The position numbers were made by a program, and so were the translations under genes. The notes beneath the pieces are model-generated. The model ran no database searches. It worked only from the letters and a program-made list of their open reading frames with translations, and had not been told where the DNA came from. This document shows, in pieces, positions 1-9,095 of a stretch of 64,000 bases of DNA (positions are counted from its first letter, which is position 1; each line of letters begins with the position of its first letter). Origin of the DNA: Wolbachia endosymbiont (group A) of Pogonocherus hispidulus (GTDB lineage Bacteria > Pseudomonadota > Alphaproteobacteria > Rickettsiales > Anaplasmataceae); the NCBI RefSeq assembly GCF_964028195.1, contig NZ_OZ034750.1, positions 1,588,266 to 1,652,265 of the forward strand, read 5' to 3'.

Positions 1-480
1 TGCAAAATCTTGCATTAATAGTACTGCTATCGACAACCTACCAACCTGACTTGCTTGAGAACCTTTTTCTTGCAGAACCTGCAACACTATTGCTGTTGAG
101 GATAGCGCAAGCCCACCACCAATAACTGTTGCTATATTCGTATTCACTCCAAAAGCAAGAGCGATGCACCATATTGCTACCATGGTAACTATAACTTGAA
201 GAGAACCAAACCCAAATACATGAATACGCATAGCGATCAGGCGTTCAAATGTCAATTCAAGGCCTATAATGAATAATAGAAAAACTACACCAAATTCTGC
301 AAGATTATCCATTGCTTCAGCTGAGTGTATCAGATTAAATCCATGAGAACCAATAACTGCACCTGCAACGAAGTAACCGAGCACTGGACTAATATTCATT
401 TTCCAGAACGCTATGACTATAAACACAGCAGCAGAAAGTAAAATTATAATATCAAACAAATGCTGAGAGCCACTGTGCAT
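1..480 (-). CDS. CPA2-type monovalent cation:proton antiporter (KefB-like), N-terminal part
   Basis: Reading leftwards from an ATG at 480, the frame stays open for 160 codons and runs off the window edge, so only the N-terminal part is seen. The protein is a chain of hydrophobic helices. It contains a segment reading PVLGYFVAGAVIGSHG followed by LAEFGVVFLLFIIGLEL, the hallmark start of the Na+/H+ exchanger domain of CPA2 antiporters (KefB/KefC/YbaL type). The family exchanges K+ or Na+ for protons across the inner membrane. Whether a C-terminal TrkA-N domain is present lies outside the window. The start is 5 bases after the stop of the thioredoxin-like gene, so the two are probably one transcript. 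Confidence 0.85.
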   Translation of the reverse strand, partial: MHSGSQHLFDIIILLSAAVFIVIAFWKMNISPVLGYFVAGAVIGSHGFNLIHSAEAMDNLAEFGVVFLLFIIGLELTFERLIAMRIHVFGFGSLQVIVTMVAIWCIALAFGVNTNIATVIGGGLALSSTAIVLQVLQEKGSQASQVGRLSIAVLLMQDFA

Positions 481-485
481 GATAT

Positions 486-1058
486 TTAACCTGTAAAATT
501 AGACCATTTAATTGAGCAACCAATACTTGATTTTTGGTCAATCGGAGAATTACCAGTTTCTGCAATAAATTTCATAGCTTGAAATAAATCACTACTTCCT
601 ACTTCATAGTCTTGAACTTTTTCTTTTCTTGCATCGTTAAAACGTCCACGATAGCAGAGATTTAAATTAGCATTAAAGCCAAAAAAGTCAGGAGTGCAAA
701 CAGCCCCGTATTCTTCAGCTATTTTCTGTGTATTATCAATCAGATATGGAAACGTGAACTTATTTTCCTTGGCAAAATTAATCATATTTTTAAAGGAATC
801 TTCTGGGTATTCATTTACATCATTTGGCATTATTGCAACGGTGTTTACCTGATAATCTTTTTTCAATTGATCAACATCGCTTACCAGATTGCTAATAATT
901 GACTGAACGTAAGGACAGTGATTGCATATAAACATTACAATAAGACCATTTTTTCCACAACAGTCACTTAATGTATAGTATTTATTGTCTACTCCCAAAA
1001 GATTAAAATCTTTTGCAGTAAAACTAAAATCGACTTTAGGAGTATTCAGAGCAACCAT
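486..1058 (-). CDS. Thioredoxin-fold / peroxiredoxin-like protein
   Basis: This 190-residue protein has the thioredoxin-like AhpC/TSA fold. A typical beta strand, GLIVMFICNHCPYV, ends in a CxxC-type motif (C45-N-H-C48-P-Y), and a later GAVCTPDFFGF segment matches the cis-Pro region. It belongs to the small redoxin family often annotated as thioredoxin family or PRX-like. Such proteins reduce or oxidise protein or peroxide thiols. No signal peptide is visible, so it probably acts in the cytoplasm. The antiporter gene follows after 5 bases on the same strand. The substrate cannot be read from the sequence. Confidence 0.8.
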   Translation of the reverse strand: MVALNTPKVDFSFTAKDFNLLGVDNKYYTLSDCCGKNGLIVMFICNHCPYVQSIISNLVSDVDQLKKDYQVNTVAIMPNDVNEYPEDSFKNMINFAKENKFTFPYLIDNTQKIAEEYGAVCTPDFFGFNANLNLCYRGRFNDARKEKVQDYEVGSSDLFQAMKFIAETGNSPIDQKSSIGCSIKWSNFTG

Positions 1059-1166
1059 AAACTATTATTATACCATATATAATTTACGGTCTTATTATTT
1101 AAATGTCAAACGGTTTCTATGTATACTGTTTGCATATTCTTTTTTAGTATTATAATTATAAAACTT

Positions 1167-1757
1167 ATGTTCATAACTTTCGAAGGAATAGACGGCTCTG
1201 GTAAAACAACACAATCTAAGCTACTTGCAAATCATTTTAAGCAAATTCACGGCGAAAATAATGTAGTGTCGACTCGAGAACCAGGTGGCACTGATTTTGC
1301 AGAAAAGATAAGAGGAGTGTTGTTAACAAATAATATTGATCCTATTTCTGAACTCTTGCTACTTATCTCGATGAGGCGCGAACATATGAAAAAATTAATA
1401 TTACCAGCTCTTGCAGAAGGAAAAATAGTGATTTGTGATCGGTTTATTGATTCAACTATTGCATACCAAGGATATGGGTTTGGAGTTGACTTAGGGCTAA
1501 TAAGGGACTTACATAAGCTAGTAGAAATTAAATATCCAGATATTACATTCATTCTAGATATTGATGTTAAAGTTGGGTTAAGTAGAGCGAAAGACAAGAA
1601 TAAATATGAAGAAATGGATGTTAATTTTTATAATAAAATTGGAAAAGGATTTAAAGAAATTGCCATAAAAGAGCCTGTTAGGTGCAGTGTTATCACTGAA
1701 ATTGAAACAAAAAATGATAATCACGTACACAATGAAATTATTAGACTTCTTGCATAA
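1167..1757 (+). CDS. tmk: Thymidylate kinase
   Basis: Phosphorylates dTMP to dTDP for DNA synthesis. The protein starts MFITFEGIDGSGKTTQS, with the P-loop GxDGSGKT, and later has the TREPGGT motif that binds dTMP and the DRF/YQG motif (CDRFIDSTIAYQGYG). I chose the ATG at 1167 because it begins directly at the conserved first strand. An in-frame ATG at 1119 would add 16 hydrophobic residues not expected in this family. From 1167 the length is 196 residues, normal for Tmk. No strong ribosome site is visible before 1167. The gene is divergent from the thioredoxin-like gene. Confidence 0.93.
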   Translation: MFITFEGIDGSGKTTQSKLLANHFKQIHGENNVVSTREPGGTDFAEKIRGVLLTNNIDPISELLLLISMRREHMKKLILPALAEGKIVICDRFIDSTIAYQGYGFGVDLGLIRDLHKLVEIKYPDITFILDIDVKVGLSRAKDKNKYEEMDVNFYNKIGKGFKEIAIKEPVRCSVITEIETKNDNHVHNEIIRLLA

Positions 1758-1862
1758 CCTAAACTAAAAGGCAATTATTTTTGGCGTTTTTTGTAACAGC
1801 TGATAATTGTGATTTAAGTCCGTCAGGAAAGGCCACTCCGTTCCTGTTGTTCCATTCTTCTG

Positions 1863-1926
1863 TCATCTAAGTAGCCCCTTCTCCTGTCATCCAAGTAGCT
1901 GACACTGGTTCCTTTATGACGGCAGT
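1863..1926. repeat. Short repeat, 'AAGTAGCTGACACTGG' family
   Basis: Contains GTCATCTAAGTAGC and then GTCATCCAAGTAGCTGACACTGG followed by TTCCTTTATGACG. The same block occurs near 36892 and 43115, in partial form at 58858, and inverted near 27183. The flanking GTCAT and ATGAC form inverted ends. It sits directly beside a palindromic element at 1937. Confidence 0.7.
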
Positions 1927-1936
1927 GCCCAGAGGC

Positions 1937-2086
1937 GTCATCCCAGTGCCCAGACACTGGGATCCAGGAAACTTAATTGCAAGCAATGCATTGGGTTTGG
2001 TGAGTATGGGTTTTGCGTTATAGAATGAAGCACTTTTGGTGAATTTATAAAGAAAGCTGGATCCCAGTGTCAAGCACTGGGATGAC
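1937..2086. repeat. Palindromic element, CCCAGTG family, 150 bp
   Basis: The element begins GTCATCCCAGTG and ends with the inverse CACTGGGATGAC. Each end is itself a small palindrome (CCCAGTG...CACTGGG) followed by GGATCCAG or its inverse. The interior of about 85 bases is nearly identical to that of the copy at 36929-37077. Other copies with different interiors lie at 25949, 28273, 40807 and 43155. It has no coding capacity of its own. Confidence 0.85.
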
Positions 2087-2125
2087 ACCCTACTAGCGGA
2101 AGTTACTCTCAAATGTTTGTTCATG

Positions 2126-2614
2126 TTAGCTACAAACATTAAGAAATTTACCAAATGAAAAAAAAGGGCAAAAGAAGCCCTAGTCGTTGTCTATTTTCAG
2201 TATTGGCGTTTTTTAAGTCTTAAACACTGCAATTTAGCTGCTTTTAAATGCAACTCACCTTAGTTTAAATGTTTAAGAAATTTACTAAGCAGAAAAAAAG
2301 GCAAAAGAAATCCCGTGTTAGCTAGTTGTCACTCTCTAATCCTGCAAATCGGCGTACTATACTGTCTTAAACGACTTATAAGCGCGTTTCAGCTTATATG
2401 GGTAAAAACCCAGAAATGTTGTGAAGACATAAGGTGCACATAGTGCAAAAAATTAAAAATAAGACGCCAACTACGTTGTTTTCTTGCTGTTTAATCTGCA
2501 CAGATGAAGATAACTGAATACCTTCAGTTTCATGATAAGAGGACTGGCAAAGCTTGTCAAGTAAGTTTTTTCGTTTCTATTCCCAATGTTATATGGTTAT
2601 GCAAGAAGTCTAAT
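2126..2614 (+). repeat. Long structured intergenic repeat, copy A
   Basis: About 490 noncoding bases occur here, inverted at 25415-25887, and again at 56015-56526. Two related sub-units begin TTAAGAAATTTAC and each carries a short A-rich hairpin (GGGC or GGC, loop, GCCC). Further on are a hairpin TATAAGC/GCTTATA and, at 2399-2412, a hairpin TGGGT-AAAA-ACCCA. The latter is changed to TAGGT/ACCTA in the other two copies, a compensatory change. I do not recognise the element. It may be a structured RNA or a non-autonomous mobile unit. Confidence 0.7.
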
Positions 2615-2625
2615 ACTCATAGGGA

Positions 2626-4182
2626 TCATCTTTCAAGCATATATTGAAATATTTCATTAGCTATAGCAACATCTTGGCGTGGAGCTTTGCCGTGTTCTAT
2701 AAACACAGAGATTGCGTAGCACGGGTTATGGTAAGGACCATAGGCGATAAATAACTTATGACTTTCACCCTTAGAGTTTATCTCTGGTGTACCGGTTTTG
2801 CCGGCAATTTGTATACCGCTTAGCCCTTTCTTATAGGTTCCAGTCTTAGAATTCACCACGTCAAACATAGCTTTTCGAACTATGCTAAGATGCTCATAAT
2901 CCACATCAATGTCAGGGAAATTTTGCACTGTATTACTCATTTCAATGTGGGGAATTACCTCTTTTCCTGTTGCAAGCCTCGCTGCAAGAACTGCAAGCTG
3001 CAGTGGTGTTGTAAGCAAATACCCTTGTCCTATAACTAGGTTGATAGTGTCACCTAAATACCACTGCGAATATAGCTTTCGTGTACGCCAATCTCTATCG
3101 GGCAACAACCCTGGAGCTTCTTCTTTAAACGTTCCAATCAATGGCCCACTTCCAATACCAAATTTGCTAGCCATTTCTACTAGAGAGTCTACACTTATTT
3201 TTTTCCCTATATTATAAAAGTAAGTGTTGCATGAGAGAGCCATTGCCTCATTTAAAGATACATATCCATGGACTTTGCTTTTCAGGCAACGAAATTTCCG
3301 CTCACCTATTTTCATATAGCCCTTACACGAGAATTTCTCTTCTGGTGTTATTATCCCGTCTTTTAAACCCGCAAGCGCAACTATTATTTTAAATATTGAA
3401 CCAGGTGGAATTTGATATGATAACGCACGATTCACAAGTGGTAATGAAGGAGTATTCAAGCTTTCCCAAGTCTCATTTGATAGCTTGCTAGCAAAAAGAT
3501 TATTATCGTAAGAAGGTGAATTATATAATGCTAAAATTTCTCCATTATTTACATCAATTACCACTGCGGAGCCCTGGTGATCTTTAAATACCTCTGCGAT
3601 TTTCTCTTGCAGATTAATATCAATTGTTAGCTGTACATCTTGTCCATCTTGTTGTGGTATGCTTGATAATTCTTTTATGACGCGTTTTTTAGAATTTATT
3701 TCCTGCTCAGATTTTCCTGGCTTGCCTTTCAATATATGATCATATGTATATTCAATACCGCTGATTCCTACTTCACTTATGCCTTGCTGCTTTTTTGTAT
3801 ATCCAAGTACATGAGAGCACATTGAACCAAACGGGTAGTAACGTTTATAAAGTGCTGTTATTTTTGTTTCTGGTGATTTTGCTATATCAGATTCAATTTC
3901 TGATAATGTTTGCAAATCAACTTCCTTACCAGAACCATCAAACAGAACAACATACGAAATTTTGTTTACCGCAAGTTCAATGCTATTCCTATCTAAAATT
4001 TTGCCCCGCTGAGGCATAATAGTAGCAACTCTTATTCTATTACTATTAGATAGTGCTTCGTACTTTTGTCTGTTTCGTATTTGTAGATTATATAACCTAT
4101 AGCTAAAAATAGCGGAAATGGTAAGCTGAATACCACCTAATATGAATGCTCTGCGGTTAAAGACTTTGTTTTTTGTCCACAT
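2626..4182 (-). CDS. mrdA: Penicillin-binding protein 2 (peptidoglycan transpeptidase)
   Basis: A 518-residue class B PBP. It has one N-terminal membrane helix (about residues 12-32), a dimerisation domain with MPQRGKILDRN near residue 56, and a transpeptidase domain. All three active-site motifs are present: SIFK (262-265, nucleophile Ser262), SCN (317-319) and KTG (462-464). The protein belongs with PBP2/MrdA of the elongation machinery rather than FtsI. It is somewhat shorter than the free-living homologue of about 600 residues. It cross-links peptide stems in the periplasm. The start overlaps the end of the polysaccharide deacetylase gene by 46 bases, so the two are translationally coupled. 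Wolbachia lacks a classical sacculus, so the product probably works on a minimal peptidoglycan during division. Confidence 0.92.
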   Translation of the reverse strand: MWTKNKVFNRRAFILGGIQLTISAIFSYRLYNLQIRNRQKYEALSNSNRIRVATIMPQRGKILDRNSIELAVNKISYVVLFDGSGKEVDLQTLSEIESDIAKSPETKITALYKRYYPFGSMCSHVLGYTKKQQGISEVGISGIEYTYDHILKGKPGKSEQEINSKKRVIKELSSIPQQDGQDVQLTIDINLQEKIAEVFKDHQGSAVVIDVNNGEILALYNSPSYDNNLFASKLSNETWESLNTPSLPLVNRALSYQIPPGSIFKIIVALAGLKDGIITPEEKFSCKGYMKIGERKFRCLKSKVHGYVSLNEAMALSCNTYFYNIGKKISVDSLVEMASKFGIGSGPLIGTFKEEAPGLLPDRDWRTRKLYSQWYLGDTINLVIGQGYLLTTPLQLAVLAARLATGKEVIPHIEMSNTVQNFPDIDVDYEHLSIVRKAMFDVVNSKTGTYKKGLSGIQIAGKTGTPEINSKGESHKLFIAYGPYHNPCYAISVFIEHGKAPRQDVAIANEIFQYMLER

Positions 4183-4976
4183 AACATTCCTTCAAAACGC
4201 ACTTTTTCCCCCTCTTTTATTGTTACACTTCTGGCTTTTACCGTATTACAAACCCTTTCCTCCCACTCACTTAAGGTAACAAACTTGTAACCCGATTTTT
4301 TTAGTATTTTAATAATATGAGGTAAAGCTTCAATTGTGTTTGATCTGTTATTGTGATCATGAAACAGTATAACTGCTCCATTATGTACATTACTTAAAAC
4401 TCTTTCAACTAAAGCTTCTGGTTTATCACCTTGCCAATCTAGCGAATCAACTGTCCATAATATCGAATACATATCCAATTTATTAGTATTTTCAATCAGA
4501 TTATCGTCATGACATCCATATGGCGGGCGAAACCATTTTACATCTTGTTTTATTGCATTTTTAATTGCTGTATTTGTCTTTTCCAATTCTTGCAATTGTT
4601 CCTCACTTGAAAGTGATGTCAACTTCCTATGCGACCAAGAGTGATTGCCTAACTCATGACCTGATTCATGAATTTTCTTTACTATTTCAGACGTTTTTTC
4701 ATTTATACGTTCACCAAGCACAAAAAATGTTGCTTTTGCTTCATAGCTTTCCAGAACATTAATAATATCGTTTACTCTATTGTTGGAAGGCCCATCATCA
4801 AACGTAAGCGCAACAAACTTATCGTCGTTATTCAACAATTTTTTTATATTACTTAAATTCCTATATGATAGATCCAGATTACAACTGAGCCCACAGTATG
4901 GTAAATTAAAATTACAATCACCACAGAAAACCGCGCTTGAGTATAGCAAAAGAAAAGTTATTATCCTTATAGACAT
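4137..4976 (-). CDS. Polysaccharide deacetylase (NodB domain), exported
   Basis: This 279-residue protein has an N-terminal hydrophobic signal (about residues 4-18) followed by a NodB homology domain. The conserved metal and catalytic motifs are all visible: TFDDG (58-62, Asp60/Asp61), HSWSH (112-116), RPPYG (150-154), a W-Asp segment around 174-181 and FHDH (205-208). The family removes N-acetyl groups from peptidoglycan or chitin-like sugars with a divalent metal. The signal ends in SAVFC, so a lipoprotein is possible but the lipobox is weak. It is the upstream partner of mrdA with a 46-base overlap, which suggests it modifies the same cell-wall material. The substrate itself is inferred from that context. 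Confidence 0.87.
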   Translation of the reverse strand: MSIRIITFLLLYSSAVFCGDCNFNLPYCGLSCNLDLSYRNLSNIKKLLNNDDKFVALTFDDGPSNNRVNDIINVLESYEAKATFFVLGERINEKTSEIVKKIHESGHELGNHSWSHRKLTSLSSEEQLQELEKTNTAIKNAIKQDVKWFRPPYGCHDDNLIENTNKLDMYSILWTVDSLDWQGDKPEALVERVLSNVHNGAVILFHDHNNRSNTIEALPHIIKILKKSGYKFVTLSEWEERVCNTVKARSVTIKEGEKVRFEGMLCGQKTKSLTAEHSY

Positions 4977-5101
4977 TTTGTAATCAGCAAAGCGATAGGA
5001 TACTATGCACTTTTTTGCTAAGTTAAGCCATCTTTAATTGCTGTAGCCTTTACTCCATCACTTCTTTAATATATTATATTAACAATTTTATATAATATAT
5101 T

Positions 5102-6610
5102 ATGATTGCAAATATAAATACCGTTGCGCTTCAGGGAATTAGCACAGTAAATGTCAATGCACAAATTCATATGGCAAATGGTATTCCAGCTTTTAATATT
5201 GTTGGATTGCCGGATAAAACTGTTGCGGAATCCAAAGAGCGCATCAGAGCAGCGTTAAATTCAATCAATCTACTACTACCTCCAAAAAGAATTACAGTTA
5301 ATCTCTCCCCTGCGGATTTGCTGAAAGAAGGCAGTCATTATGACTTGGCTATCGCTATTGGACTACTTGTTGTAATGAATGTGATACCAGTTGAAAAAGT
5401 TCAGTCTTATATAATCATGGGTGAACTGGCTCTTGATGGCAGAGTTATTCCAGTTTCAGGAGTGCTGCCAACAGCAATTAATGCAAAAAAGGCAAATAAA
5501 GGAGTAATTTGCCCAAGGGGAAATGGAGTAGAGGCTTCATGGGTAAAGAATGTTTCAATTCTAGCTATAGAGAAATTAACTGATATTATCAGACACTTTA
5601 AGGGTGAGCAATTAATTCAGCCAGTAATTTTTAATTATAGTGATGCACCCAAAGAAAAAAGATTGATTCCCGATATGAAGGATATCAAAGGCCAAGTTGT
5701 TGCAAAAAGAGCAGCCGAAATTGTGGCAGCAGGTGGTCATAATATGCTTCTTGTTGGCCCTCCTGGTACTGGAAAGTCAATGCTTGCTAAACGCTTTATA
5801 GGGTTACTGCCTGATTTGACCGAACAGGAGATGATTGATGTTAATATTATTTCCAGCATAACAAAAACTGGTAATGAAATATTCAAAGTAACTCGCCCCT
5901 TTCGTGAACCTCATCATTCATGCTCTATGCCAGCAATGATAGGAGGAGGAAAGAATGCAAAACCTGGAGAAATCACTATGGCTCATAATGGCGTGTTATT
6001 CCTTGATGAGCTACCTGAATTTCCAAGACTTGTGCTTGATTCTCTGCGCCAACCACTTGAAGATAGAAAAGTTACCGTTGCAAGGGCAAATGCTCACATA
6101 ACCTACCCTGCAAATTTTCAACTGATTGCTGCGATGAACCCCTGCAGATGTGGTTACTTGGGGGATGCAAGTAGATCGTGCAACAAAGCTCCAAAGTGTG
6201 GCACAGATTACAAAAACAAAATATCAGGACCATTGCTTGATAGAATAGACATATGCATTGAAATGCCAAACGTTAGCATACTCTCTCCTGAAATCTCTGT
6301 GGAGGGAGAAAGTACCAAGATTATAAGAGGAAGGGTAATAGCAGCGAGAAAAGTTCAAACTGAGCGCTATAGTGAATTAAATATTCGTTGCAATTCAGAA
6401 GTGAGCGGTGAAGCATTGAATAAATTCACTGAACCAGATCAGGCAGGGTTAGAATTGCTAAAATACGTACTGAAAGAAAATTACATTTCCAATCGAGGCT
6501 ACACACGCGTATTAAAAGTTGCAAGAACCATTGCAGATCTTGCAAAAAGTGAAGAAGTAAAAAGAGCACACATTGCTGAAGCGCTGAATTACAGAATAAG
6601 GATATATTAA
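5102..6610 (+). CDS. comM: ComM/YifB-family AAA+ ATPase
   Basis: This 502-residue Mg-chelatase-like ATPase has an N-terminal ChlI-like domain (to about residue 170). The AAA+ core carries Walker A GPPGTGKS (219-226) and Walker B FLDELPEF (Asp302/Glu303). A Cys cluster (CRCGYLGDASRSC) and the C-terminal Mg-chelatase subdomain follow. In naturally competent bacteria ComM is a helicase that promotes branch migration during uptake recombination. It is also kept in non-competent bacteria, where its role is less clear. The gene stands alone, divergent from the deacetylase, with about 125 AT-rich bases between them. Product class is certain; role in Wolbachia is inferred. Confidence 0.92.
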   Translation: MIANINTVALQGISTVNVNAQIHMANGIPAFNIVGLPDKTVAESKERIRAALNSINLLLPPKRITVNLSPADLLKEGSHYDLAIAIGLLVVMNVIPVEKVQSYIIMGELALDGRVIPVSGVLPTAINAKKANKGVICPRGNGVEASWVKNVSILAIEKLTDIIRHFKGEQLIQPVIFNYSDAPKEKRLIPDMKDIKGQVVAKRAAEIVAAGGHNMLLVGPPGTGKSMLAKRFIGLLPDLTEQEMIDVNIISSITKTGNEIFKVTRPFREPHHSCSMPAMIGGGKNAKPGEITMAHNGVLFLDELPEFPRLVLDSLRQPLEDRKVTVARANAHITYPANFQLIAAMNPCRCGYLGDASRSCNKAPKCGTDYKNKISGPLLDRIDICIEMPNVSILSPEISVEGESTKIIRGRVIAARKVQTERYSELNIRCNSEVSGEALNKFTEPDQAGLELLKYVLKENYISNRGYTRVLKVARTIADLAKSEEVKRAHIAEALNYRIRIY

Positions 6611-6623
6611 AAAATTAGTTTAC

Positions 6624-6652
6624 TTGACAGACAATTTGTTTCATTATATACT
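6624..6652 (+). promoter_or_regulatory. Near-consensus sigma-70 promoter
   Basis: TTGACA at 6624-6629 and TATACT at 6647-6652 are separated by exactly 17 bases. It is an unusually good match for this genome. The start of the next gene lies 43 bases after the -10 box, with AAGGAG just ahead of the ATG, so this promoter very likely drives the 184-residue membrane protein strongly. Confidence 0.8.
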
Positions 6653-6694
6653 GCCCTTAATGAAATTTTAACATTCTATTTAAGGAGTAGAGTT

Positions 6695-7249
6695 ATGACA
6701 ATAAATATTACAGCGGAAGATTCTTTCACTGGAGCTAATAAAAAGGGATACAATAATTCTGAGGAAGGGTTTTGGGATACAACTAAGGGTGTTGCTAGCG
6801 CAAATTGGCAATACGTATGTCACCATCCATACAAAACGGCTGCGACTTTTGTAGCAATTGCAGCAGCAATTTCGCTTACAGCTGCTTATTTTTTGAGCCC
6901 AGCTTATGCGGCTTTCGTTGGTACAGTTGGAACAAAAGCTGCAACACTCGTTAGTCCTGCTATTACTGCAGTATCTGCATTTTTAGTTACTCATCCACTA
7001 GTTGCTAGTTTGATAGTTGTTGCTGCGGTGGCGGCTTTAATAGCTGCACCTGTGTATGCATATAAGAATAGTAGTAAGGCAAGTCAAATTGATGGAGTGA
7101 AAGAAGAGATTCTTAAGGCCTGTGAAAAAGAAGGTGATAAGCCTAAAATTGATAATGATAAGCTAAAATTTGCTGGTAGTGATGCATCAACATTCTTGAA
7201 TGGTGTTGCAGTAGCAATTGGAGTAGTTCCAGCACCAGCAAAAGCATAA
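6695..7249 (+). CDS. Small Ala-rich membrane protein of unknown function
   Basis: I do not recognise this 184-residue protein. It has a polar N-terminus (1-45), an Ala-rich hydrophobic helix (about 47-67), a second Ala/Thr-rich amphipathic stretch (70-96), a long hydrophobic helix (about 100-122) and a charged C-terminal domain. No cleavable signal peptide is obvious. A consensus-like promoter (6624-6652), a strong ribosome site (AAGGAG) and a clear terminator hairpin (7270-7298) make it a self-contained, probably highly expressed single-gene unit. The charged tail could be cytoplasmic. The membrane location is inferred from hydrophobicity only. Confidence 0.75.
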   Translation: MTINITAEDSFTGANKKGYNNSEEGFWDTTKGVASANWQYVCHHPYKTAATFVAIAAAISLTAAYFLSPAYAAFVGTVGTKAATLVSPAITAVSAFLVTHPLVASLIVVAAVAALIAAPVYAYKNSSKASQIDGVKEEILKACEKEGDKPKIDNDKLKFAGSDASTFLNGVAVAIGVVPAPAKA

Positions 7250-7269
7250 TAAAGTAGCTTAAACAGAAT

Positions 7270-7298
7270 AAAAAGGGATAGGTTTCTGTCCCTTTTTG
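7270..7298 (+). terminator. Rho-independent terminator
   Basis: AAAAAGGGA pairs with TCCCTTTTT around an 11-base loop, ending in a T run. It lies about 20 bases after the stop of the small membrane protein gene. Confidence 0.8.
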
Positions 7299-7500
7299 TA
7301 ACATTTTCTATTTTTTGCATCGGTTAAGTGATGTCATTTAAGAATCTGGTTATTATAATTAACGGCACTTATTAGTATAAATGTTAAGAATAAGTAAATC
7401 CCGTTTACTGTTTACGCCTATAGAAGTGAAAAGTATTTGCATATTATTAAAAAAGCGGTAACTTACTATCAAGTGAATTCGCTAAATTTGAGTAATTTAA

Positions 7501-8697
7501 ATGTCTATTGATCTTAGTCTGCCGGAGTTACCTATATTACACCCAAGGATTACCGTTGTGGGAGTGGGTGGTGCTGGTGGAAATGCTGTGAATAACATGA
7601 TCCAATCTAATTTGCAAGGAGTGAATTTTGTTGTCGCAAATACCGACGCTCAAGCACTAGAAAAGTCGTTATGTGATAAAAAAATTCAGCTTGGCATTAA
7701 TTTAACTAAGGGTCTTGGTGCTGGTGCTTTGCCTGATGTTGGCAAAGGTGCAGCAGAAGAATCAATCGATGAAATTATGGAGCATATAAAAGATAGTCAT
7801 ATGCTTTTCATCACAGCAGGAATGGGCGGTGGTACTGGAACCGGTGCAGCACCGGTAATTGCAAAAGCAGCCAGAGAAGCAAGAGCTGCAGTTAAGGATA
7901 GAGCGCCAAAAGAAAAAAAGATATTGACTGTTGGAGTTGTAACTAAACCGTTCGGTTTTGAAGGTGTGCGCCGCATGCGCATTGCAGAGCTTGGACTTGA
8001 AGAACTGCAAAAATACGTGGATACACTTATTGTCATTCCAAATCAGAATTTATTTAGAATTGCAAATGAAAAAACTACATTTTCTGATGCATTTAAACTT
8101 GCTGATAATGTTCTGCATATTGGCATCAGAGGAGTAACTGACTTGATGGTCATGCCAGGGCTTATTAATCTTGACTTCGCTGATATAGAAACAGTAATGA
8201 GCGAGATGGGCAAAGCGATGATCGGCACCGGAGAGGCAGAAGGAGAAGATAGAGCAATTAGTGCTGCGGAAGCTGCAATATCCAATCCATTGCTTGATAA
8301 TGTATCAATGAAAGGTGCGCAAGGAATATTAATTAACATTACTGGTGGCGGAGATATGACTCTGTTTGAAGTTGATGCTGCAGCCAATAGAGTGCGTGAA
8401 GAAGTGGATGAAAATGCAAATATAATATTTGGTGCTACTTTTGATCAAGCGATGGAGGGAAGAGTTAGAGTTTCTGTTCTTGCAACTGGCATTGATGGTC
8501 GCAATAATAAATTAGAAACTTCACCTATAAGTCAGAGCGAAGACTCAGAGAAAGAGAAATTTAAGTGGCCCTATAGTCAAAGTGAAAGTACGCAAGACAA
8601 AACACTGGAAACAAAACCAGCTGAACAGGTAAGCGAAGGAGCTAAGTGGGGCAGCAATATCTATGATATACCAGCTTACTTAAGAAGAAAAAAATAA
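7501..8697 (+). CDS. ftsZ: Cell division protein FtsZ
   Basis: Tubulin-like GTPase that forms the division ring. The 398-residue protein contains the G-box GGGTGTGA (109-116), the N-terminal [11 protein letters not shown] nucleotide-binding loop, and the T7 loop NLDFADI. A short acidic linker leads to the conserved C-terminal peptide [10 protein letters not shown], which docks FtsZ to membrane-anchoring partners. Length and ends are typical for Rickettsiales, whose linker is much shorter than in Caulobacter. The stop codon overlaps the ATG of the EVE-domain gene by one base (TAATG), so the genes are coupled. About 200 AT-rich bases upstream hold no other gene. Confidence 0.98.
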   Translation: MSIDLSLPELPILHPRITVVGVGGAGGNAVNNMIQSNLQGVNFVVANTDAQALEKSLCDKKIQLGINLTKGLGAGALPDVGKGAAEESIDEIMEHIKDSHMLFITAGMGGGTGTGAAPVIAKAAREARAAVKDRAPKEKKILTVGVVTKPFGFEGVRRMRIAELGLEELQKYVDTLIVIPNQNLFRIANEKTTFSDAFKLADNVLHIGIRGVTDLMVMPGLINLDFADIETVMSEMGKAMIGTGEAEGEDRAISAAEAAISNPLLDNVSMKGAQGILINITGGGDMTLFEVDAAANRVREEVDENANIIFGATFDQAMEGRVRVSVLATGIDGRNNKLETSPISQSEDSEKEKFKWPYSQSESTQDKTLETKPAEQVSEGAKWGSNIYDIPAYLRRKK

Positions 8698-9095
8698 TGC
8701 AACTTTGGCTACTCAAGTCAGAGCCAAGTGAATACTCATGGCAAAAAATGGAAAAGGAGCAGGTAGTTGAGTGGGATGGCGTGCGCAATTATCAAGCTCA
8801 AAATTACATGAAAATTATGAAAGTAAGCGATCTTGCGTTTTTTTATCATACAGGTAAAGAGAAAGCAATACTTGGAATCGTTGAAGTATTTAAAGAGTAT
8901 TATCATGTTAATGATCCCAAGTTCGGATTAGTGAATGTAAAGTTTTTGAAACCTTTAAATAACCAAGTAACGTTAAATAATATAAAACAAAACCCACTTT
9001 TGAAAAATATGGCTATATTAAAACAACCACGTTTATCAATTGCCCCAGTTTCGGAAATTGAATGGAATGAAATAATAAGCATGAGTGAATGTTAG
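8697..9095 (+). CDS. EVE-domain protein
   Basis: This 132-residue protein is a single EVE (PUA-like) domain. The family signature is visible: [13 protein letters not shown] at the N-terminus, [14 protein letters not shown], and [20 protein letters not shown] domains bind modified bases in nucleic acids (5-methylcytosine-type marks or modified RNA), and the human relative is THYN1. The gene starts within the ftsZ stop codon and its end overlaps ybeY by 7 bases. It therefore forms an ftsZ-EVE-ybeY operon. Its ligand in Wolbachia is unknown. Confidence 0.9.
   Translation: MQLWLLKSEPSEYSWQKMEKEQVVEWDGVRNYQAQNYMKIMKVSDLAFFYHTGKEKAILGIVEVFKEYYHVNDPKFGLVNVKFLKPLNNQVTLNNIKQNPLLKNMAILKQPRLSIAPVSEIEWNEIISMSEC

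Noticed and set aside
1119..1166. Upstream ATG for tmk
   Set aside because: It would add a hydrophobic 16-residue leader not found in thymidylate kinases; the ATG at 1167 starts at the conserved strand.
1867..2154. Open frame on the minus strand of about 95 codons
   Set aside because: It lies entirely in palindromic repeat DNA and its peptide comes from the repeat units.
2126..2614. Long repeat as 6S RNA, tmRNA or a group II intron
   Set aside because: None of the conserved blocks of these RNAs was found, and three similar copies argue for a repeat family.
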